From Polydactylus sextarius (lineage: Eukaryota > Chordata > Actinopteri > Polynemidae), in assembly GCA_016801845.1 (NCBI GenBank), contig CM028919.1, positions 13,701,501 through 13,765,500 of the forward strand: a DNA stretch of 64,000 nt, written 5' to 3'. Shown here piece after piece: positions 25,401-33,162 of the stretch. Positions within the stretch are counted from its first letter, which is position 1; every line of letters starts with the position of its first letter. A program made the position numbers and the translations under genes. The notes below the pieces were generated by a model, which was not told the origin of the DNA, made no database searches, and worked only from the letters and a program-made list of their open reading frames with translations.

Positions 25401-28400
25401 TATGGGCATGGCAACATTGGTCCTGGACTTTAATATTCCAACATCTATGAGATGAATTGCCATGACATTCATAGTCCTCAGGTGATGATTTCTAATGACC
25501 TAGGTGATCTAATTTTTTTCATCAAGTATTACTACTATTACTGGACAAAAGGTGTGTAGAGATGTATAGAAGAGATGTCAAGATACATATGATTGATTGG
25601 GACAAAACCGGACAAAACCGGACACTGGTTTACAGAAGAGACAACATAATGGCTGTGGTGGTACCCTGACATGTGGATTACCATGAAATATCACAGATGA
25701 ATTAAAAGCATTTAGCTCAAACAACCACTGTTCCCAACTAAATTATTAATTTTTATGGTCTCAAAGCCAACAGTGATATTTATGCTTTGCTTTCTTTCTG
25801 TGTTCTTGTCTCCAGGTAGATGAGTCGGTTTACTGTGCAGGTCAAATCGCTTTGGTCCCATGTACCATGCAGCTGGTGAAGGCCGGCACCAGGACACAGG
25901 CCCGACTGTCCTTCAGCCATGTGAAGAGCGTTCTGGAGGCTGTGATCAGCAGCTTGACTCTGGCTCATGTTGTCCAGGCTCACTGCTACACCACAAGACA
26001 TCAAGACATCCACATCATCAGAGCCGTCTGGGAGAGCATGCTGAGGGCTGCAGAGGAAGAGAAGGTCAGCCAGTTTGAAGTTTGAGATTTGTTTGTGAAA
26101 TATATGTCAGGAAAAGCGCTATGTCTGGCTGTTATATTATAGATGCAGAGGAAATATTGATCATACTTATCATACAATATTACACCCACATAGGATGAGC
26201 ACATGTTTAATGAATTAAAAGACAGTGGGATCCATACTTCAATGAATAAGTAAAAGAAGTGAAACTTTATATTGGATCCAAGTTTTTCAGAGAGGCCTTT
26301 TAGATTTGTGTTGTTGTGAAATAAGGGAAAGTTCCTCGCCCCTTTCTTCCCCCTTGAGACCCAAGCCTCTGCGACTGATATTTACCAGTGAGCGCGCTCA
26401 TGAAAAGTTGATGATGTGGGAAATGCTGGTGTCTTTGATAATGTGGAGCTTGGCACAGAAGCAGATGTCTTCCTCAGAGCATCCCTAATCCTTTGCCCCC
26501 ACACACCATTTTGGAGCTCCGTTCAACTCTCAGAGCAGCTTATCCCCCCCTCCACCCCTCTTTCCTGCCACCTCCCTCCATCCTTCCCTCCATTCCACCG
26601 CCCCGGCTTACAACCTCTGCTTGCACATGTCTAACGGGCACCAGCCTCCCCTGGCAGCCCTTCTCCTCCCACAGTAATCTGTCTCGCCTTGGGAATTGGA
26701 CCTAAGGGAGAAAAGCGGGAGCCACCTCCCAACATGTGGCTCTGCACAGAGAACAGGGTTAAAGACGACTGACATCCACTCGGCGACGAGTGGATGTCAA
26801 TTTTGTGGCAGTTCCTCAAAGATATAGTGGTGTATGAAATTCAAAATATGTAATCTATATGCCAGCAATCATATTGTCTTTCAGGTGTTTATTACAGAAA
26901 CTCCATATAAATAAATATAATACAATATATTTCAGTGGGTCACTCAGGTGTCAGGGCTAACTAAGGACAAAGCTTTCAGGAGTTCAAATGATCAAACCTA
27001 TGTCAGAGGTCAGTGAAAATAGACAACCATCTGTTGTGCTTCCATGTGGTGTGTCAGAGGAATCAGAAATATTCATTTATGTGACCTGTAAGTTCTACCA
27101 AGAGGCCATTTCTCATTTTCCACTGACTAATTAAGCAGCTCTAATTGACAGCTCAGAATTTTTCACCTGTAAAAAGGTTTCATTCTGCTTTAAGAACAGT
27201 GTTGGTTTAGTTGCTGGGCATCTAACACATCCTCATACACTATATTTGCCTGTGAGACAAATCATCTCAGGATGATCTTCTAGATCGACCCTCAGACTTG
27301 CCCCTCTCTTCCATTTTAAGTGCAGATGCATATAGTAGACAACAGTGGATAGATAGAGAGAGCAGCTGTGGTGGAGGCCACTGTTTTATTGTAAACTTGA
27401 TGAAATGTTCTCTCCCTGGGGTGGGGATTATACAAAGCACTGATGCTCATTTGAACTGACTGTAATTACAATGTTTAGCTCAGGTCAAACACTGATAACT
27501 TAACTCCCACAGAGAATAGCAACAACTTAGTTTCCTTCAGCATTAGCACTAGCAAACTATTGCATTGTGGGATTGTTTAATTTGGGCATTCTGATTTATT
27601 AAACTTAACTTAATTCAAGGTTATACCTTGAATTAAGTTATTTGCTTTGTTAAACCTGTCACTGACAAATTAGAATTAAAGATGATGATGTCTGGAGATA
27701 TTAGTAATTACACTTTCATTTTATTTTGCCCCAAAATGCATGTGATATTATGTACTGATGATTTAGCTTTTTAACGCAACTATAGATGTTAACGAAATCC
27801 TAATTTTGGATTATGTAACCTTATAAACCTAAAAAGTGAGTTTTTTATAGTGTTATTTTTCCAACACCAAACCTGTGAAGTGTATGTTTATGATTGAAAC
27901 ACCAGTGCTTAGCATGTCTGTGAAGCCATAGGGCCATGTTGTTGTTGTGCGTTGATAATTTATCTAATCAGGTGGATGAAGAAGCGTGCAGGGTTAATTG
28001 GGAGCATACTGGAGTCTCTACAAGTGTGAAATTGTATTTATGGTGCATTAAACCACAAAGAGCCTGTTTGTCTTTGTGCGTGTGAGTGTGTGTGTGTAAA
28101 GGGTTTGATGAACAGGGAGATGCTGATGTGATAAGTCAATAAATGTTAAACAGAAATCCTTTTGTGCAGCAATAATAGGTTTTGAAAACATGTTGAAAAG
28201 TAAAAGATAATTATTAAGAAGACTAAAATATTTTGTTACGAAGGCTAAAAATACTTCCATATTTACACACACACACTTAGTGAACGCTGGTTATTTTGAT
28301 CATGTGGAAAAGATGTTGAAATGATTGTTGTTTGGACACGTTTGGACAAACTGGTGGAGAGTTTCTACCATCTAGAGTTTCTCTCCTGCTTACACAAGGC

Positions 28401-29020
28401 TTTTGAATCTCTCTAGCCTCTGTCGTGGTTTTGTAATGGCCTCATTTTTAAGCCTTTCTTCACCCCACTGACATGACACTGTATGTTTCATTTGCTCAAA
28501 CAGTCTGACGAGCTTCATAGAGAAATCTTAAGAAAAGAGAGTGAATGAGGGAGCGAATGGGAAGGGATATTATAGCAGACTGACAGCACTACAGTAAGTG
28601 CTGAGACATAGAGCCACATGCTGAAGGCATCCCGCTGGGCAGGAAATGTAGGGGAACTGGCTAAGCAGCGCAGTCCCATCAGCTCCCCGCTGTTTGCCGC
28701 CTTTACACCACTTCCTTATTACCGTGTTTACCGTTCAGCTTTCACGCCTCTCGGCCCTCCAACCCGCCACACACTCCAGGCGCATGGACGCATGTTAGGA
28801 GGAGGAAAGTGGGGAGAAAGAAAACAAACATAAAGAGAGGCAGGTCACACCCCATCAGTGTAGAGAGCTGAGCCCAGCAGATCTGGGCTTCATGCGTTTA
28901 CCTGCTGCCCACAGAGTGAGAAAGCACCGAGGAAATGGCTGCATGCCCTGGAACCAATGTGAGATGAAGTAATGAGATGGATTGTGTTAAGTGGTTGGTG
29001 TAGAGCAGAACGGAGCCCTC

Positions 29021-29054
<34 letters not shown>

Positions 29055-32000
29055 GCCACCCGTCTGCCCTCCCACCTTACCTCTCCAGTACTTACTTGCA
29101 CCATATATCAAAGTTTGTGTTTTATTGGGTTAATTTAATAAATGATCTCTGGTCAGGTAGGAGGATGTAAGCCAGTGTTTCGACTCTCACTTCTCTGGCA
29201 GGGAAACATACAGTAATGGAGATCCGACCACAGTCAAGCCTGAAGTACATGTGCACATATGGAAATACACACAGAGTTCCACAGAACTGCTGAATAAACT
29301 CCCCCTCTAATGTAACGTCTTGGCAGAGACATTAATAAAGAAACAAACAGAGACTGATGTAACCTCGACCGACAGCTCTGACAAAAAGTCACAAATGTGC
29401 CGTGATAATAAAGCCCTGCCAGGGGCTGCAGCACACTGCTGAAGTCCCCTGATCTCCGTGTGGAAAGTCGTGTGGGTACAGTACCTCAGCATCCAAGGCC
29501 TGCAGGGTGGCCTTTAAGCCTGGCTGAGCAGGACCCCCTGCCCTGTCACTTCTCTCCTCACTTCCCACTCTCTGGTCCATGTTCAATCACTATTGACAAG
29601 TGCATGAGCAGTTCCCTCAAGGAGAATACCTAGCCTGTGCCAGAAGTGCTAATATAACATTTATCAAAGCACAGGACACGTATGTGTGCTGTCACTTTGT
29701 CTGACATGCTAAGAGGTCTGTGCTGACACGGCCATTGTTCTGTGCTCTTGTGATTGTTATTGTTGATCACTGCAAACTCAGCTGTCTTCAAAATCAGCAG
29801 AGTAAAGTATTCTTAACCTAACCTCTACACACATACTCGGTCAGAACACCTGCTTTTTTCATTTATTTTTTCATTCAACGAGGCAAGAGGTTAGCTGCTG
29901 ATACCCAATTAAGTGTTTGCTCAAGTTTAATCTGAAGGTAAGTGCTGCTTCAGTGAATCTGGCGGACTGGGTCATGATGGGCCGTCTGTTGAGGGGACAA
30001 AGAGGCCGTCGTCCACTCTTGTCAATGATTTGTCTTTTTTTGTGAGTGAATATCAGAATAAAATGTAAGTAACCTGTTATTATTCTGCACTTACGAAGTG
30101 GGGTGTAAGTGGATGAAAATTGATCCAGCAAATTGAAAAGGGGGTTAAGTGTTTTTGCCCTATCGACTCCAACTGAAACGATGGTTATATAAAACACTCA
30201 TTTCTCTCCCATTAGCAGATGAAGCCACAGCCAAGTATTATTAGAGGGCCACATTGTAGCACTGCTCCAAGACATTTTGTTACTGCTAATAGCCCTCAGT
30301 CCATAGGAGAAGAAAAAAAGAGATTCTGGCTCTACAGACAAAATTGAGGCAGTTTTCCACTAAATGTGTGTGGTGAAACTGCCATAACATGTTGTGAATG
30401 ATCTTCTTAGTAAGGTGAAAAGTCATCTTGGATAGGACCTGTCATGTTAGCAAATGCAGCTCAAAGTGAACATATGTGTGTTTGTATGGTAGCTGTAAGC
30501 ATTATGGCTTCTTTCTGAATTGTTTTGTACACTATCATTACCAAGGGTCACCTCACAATCTCATGTTAATTGATAGCCTGTCAGTCCGTCAAGTAAAAAG
30601 CCTGTCTTAGTGCTGTGTGGTAGAATTTTTATGATGTGCTTTACAATAATGTCTAATGTTGGTGGAGTAGTGTTTGTGGTTGGAGAACGCAGCATGCATC
30701 TCAGCAGGAGGGCCATACATTTGATTGTAGTGTGTGGCACAACACTATATAATTTGCCAGACACTTCATTTGAATGCCATCTGTCTGTATTGCAGGACTT
30801 GTCGTGGGGGCCCGAGACCAAACCTGTTCCATTATTGGTCGTTGTGGTACCTGCCTTACCCAAGGATGCAGCTGTTGAGCTTCATGTGACTGCAATTCAA
30901 GATGATTTCACCGAAAGAACTTCCTGTCACGTGACTACAAAGGCCGCATGTGGATCCATTGAGTGCCTCACTGTAATGTCTGCGGACAAGTACAGTGCTT
31001 CGCTCTCCCTTTCCCTGGTTGTGCCTTGTGAAAACACAGAGGTCAAGTATGTAAAGGATGTAACAGAATCAGTCGCTGTTACGGTGAAGGAAGCCATGAA
31101 GAAGATGGACGCTGAGCTGGTGCCACTGTGTGCCCGGGTGTTTTACAAGTGTGGCCACTCACTGGCACAGCAGATTATTAAAGGTATGTCAGCATATCTA
31201 ACTCAAAACACTGCACACGCTTTATACCTACGTAGTATTTACTCTCATTAAGAGGATTTATCCTGAATAAGCTGTTCAGTTAAAGTTAAAGGAAGCTCTT
31301 CTGTGATGCACTGCTTCTGCAACTTAAGCTTCATGTCACTACAATAAAGCCTATCTCTCTGTGTACTCTCTTTTAAAAGAAAGTTTGAGCTGACACTGGT
31401 TAAGTAAACTCTATAAAGTATTCTAGGAAGCAGTCTCTCCAGAGGATCTTCACTCCTTCCTGTGTTTAATTATTGTAAGTCATTTGTTGTGTCTGCACCG
31501 TGTACAGTAACCCAAACAGCTGGCACAGTCTTTTGTCATCATTACACTTTTATACGCCACCACCTACTGCTCCCAGGATTCTAGGTTCTCGTCAAGGCAT
31601 ATGCAGAGCGGTATTTGTTTTATCCTGAGAGATGTTCTCTCTGAGGGAAAAGGGCGATGAGCACATCGATCACAGGAGCTCAGTTGTCAAGTCATTGCTG
31701 AAGCAGTCAATTAACATTTTTGAATCTGTGCCAAACCAGCTATCTTACTGTCATTTTTAGCTTTGACATAACTCATCTTCAGGAGGACATGAAATTATGG
31801 TTACCAGTGATGAATGAGGAAAAAGGTTGATCTATTTAGACTACGGTTTGATATGCACGACAGATGAACAGCACTATTTGTTTTGTTACCTAATTATATA
31901 ATTGTTATCCAGCATTGTCTCATGATACATGATGCATGTCATTTATTTCTCCTGTCATTATCTACAATTCAAGTGTCAGAGGATTTAACAGTGACGAGGA

Positions 32001-33118
32001 ATATTATTAGATTATGTTTCAAATGAATTAGTTCAGTAAGCACATTTCATGTAGACAATTTTAATATTGATAATTTGATACTGAAACATTTACTACTGAA
32101 GCTGTTCCACATAAAGTACTACATTTAATTTTGTTTAATTTTTTAAATAGAAACCATTAACTGTGTTAGTGGGTCATTGCCCAACTGGAGCAAAAATCAA
32201 CCTAGATCTTTACCCTTGACATGTATGTGTCTTTGATTATGGACTGCACAGGCTGCTTCCCTAAAACCATTTACAGAGTCATCATTGAGCTGGAATCTGT
32301 TACCTTGGCCTGCACATACAGCCAAGCCCTGGAAGCTTACCCACGGGCGTTTTTATGGGTCACAGCCAATGCTCATGGGGTGACGAATCCAAAAAGTCAA
32401 AGGAAGGAAAGTAACACCTCTGGCGCTAACAGTCACAGCCTCGCAACTGCTGCTGTCAGCGAGCAGACAGACAGCAACACCGGGGCAAAATGTGACTGCA
32501 CATACCCCCCTCCTTTGGTTACTTGTGTTAGGGTTCACAGCTGAAAGACATGACATATGCTCCAAATGAAACCTTTAAACATCTTGTCTCAACTTGTTAC
32601 TTACGATAGAAAGGTTCTCTCAAGAAACGGCCCACACAAGTCAACACAACCAAAACCTCAACTTATAGAAACAAAACTAAACATTAATAAGCAAATTTTC
32701 CAATGCATTAATGTAAGTTGATCTTTTTGTTTCTAAACACTCGAAACATAAAACATTAATGGTATTTCCACTATTCAAACCTGCAAAAGCTGATTTTTGC
32801 CACTTGGGGTCAGCAGAAAACGAGCATATGTGAATATTTTTGCTGAAATTGGTTACCTGCTGCTTTGGAAAATTGTACCCTGAGTCAAGTGAATTAAACC
32901 AAATAAGTAAAGTAGTGTGCAGCTAAATCTAAACGGTGAACTAAAAGATTTGTAGAAGTGAGGGGAACTGCTAAATTGTGATAATACTCTGTGAATTTGT
33001 CACAAGGAGCAACTGATTTCATGTGCAAATATTCACGTGAACTGCTGTTTATGTAAAAATTATTGATTATTGTTGCTTTTAAAGAAAACTCCTCTTTTTC
33101 TCTGTGGCTCTACATCAT

Positions 33119-33162
<44 letters not shown>

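Larger units (their letters stand above)
8946..25815 (+). other. large DPH6 intron (about 16.9 kb)
   Basis: Separates the IGPYSQ and YCAGQI halves of the second RidA domain. I find no exon in it. Contents: GA-rich tract 9520-9580, ATT repeats near 9722-9753, a Tc1-like fossil (15636-16095), a long TG microsatellite (16384-16489), a poly(T) run (18349-18372), a CA tract (21091-21114) and several non-repetitive blocks that look like regulatory elements. Confidence 0.7.
26065..30795 (+). other. DPH6 intron
   Basis: No exon recognised. It contains two strong perfect hairpins (26770-26799 and 27605-27641), a short GT run near 28083-28098 and a CA microsatellite at 29026-29054. C-rich pseudo-frames near 26490-26700 are compositional. 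Confidence 0.65.

Noticed and set aside
25601..25623. 10-base tandem duplication (GACAAAACCG twice)
   Set aside because: Two copies in intronic DNA with no further structure.
30610..30795. 5' extension of the DPH6 exon open frame
   Set aside because: The frame stays open upstream by chance. The acceptor at 30794-30795 and exact phase match with the exon ending at 26064 define the true start.
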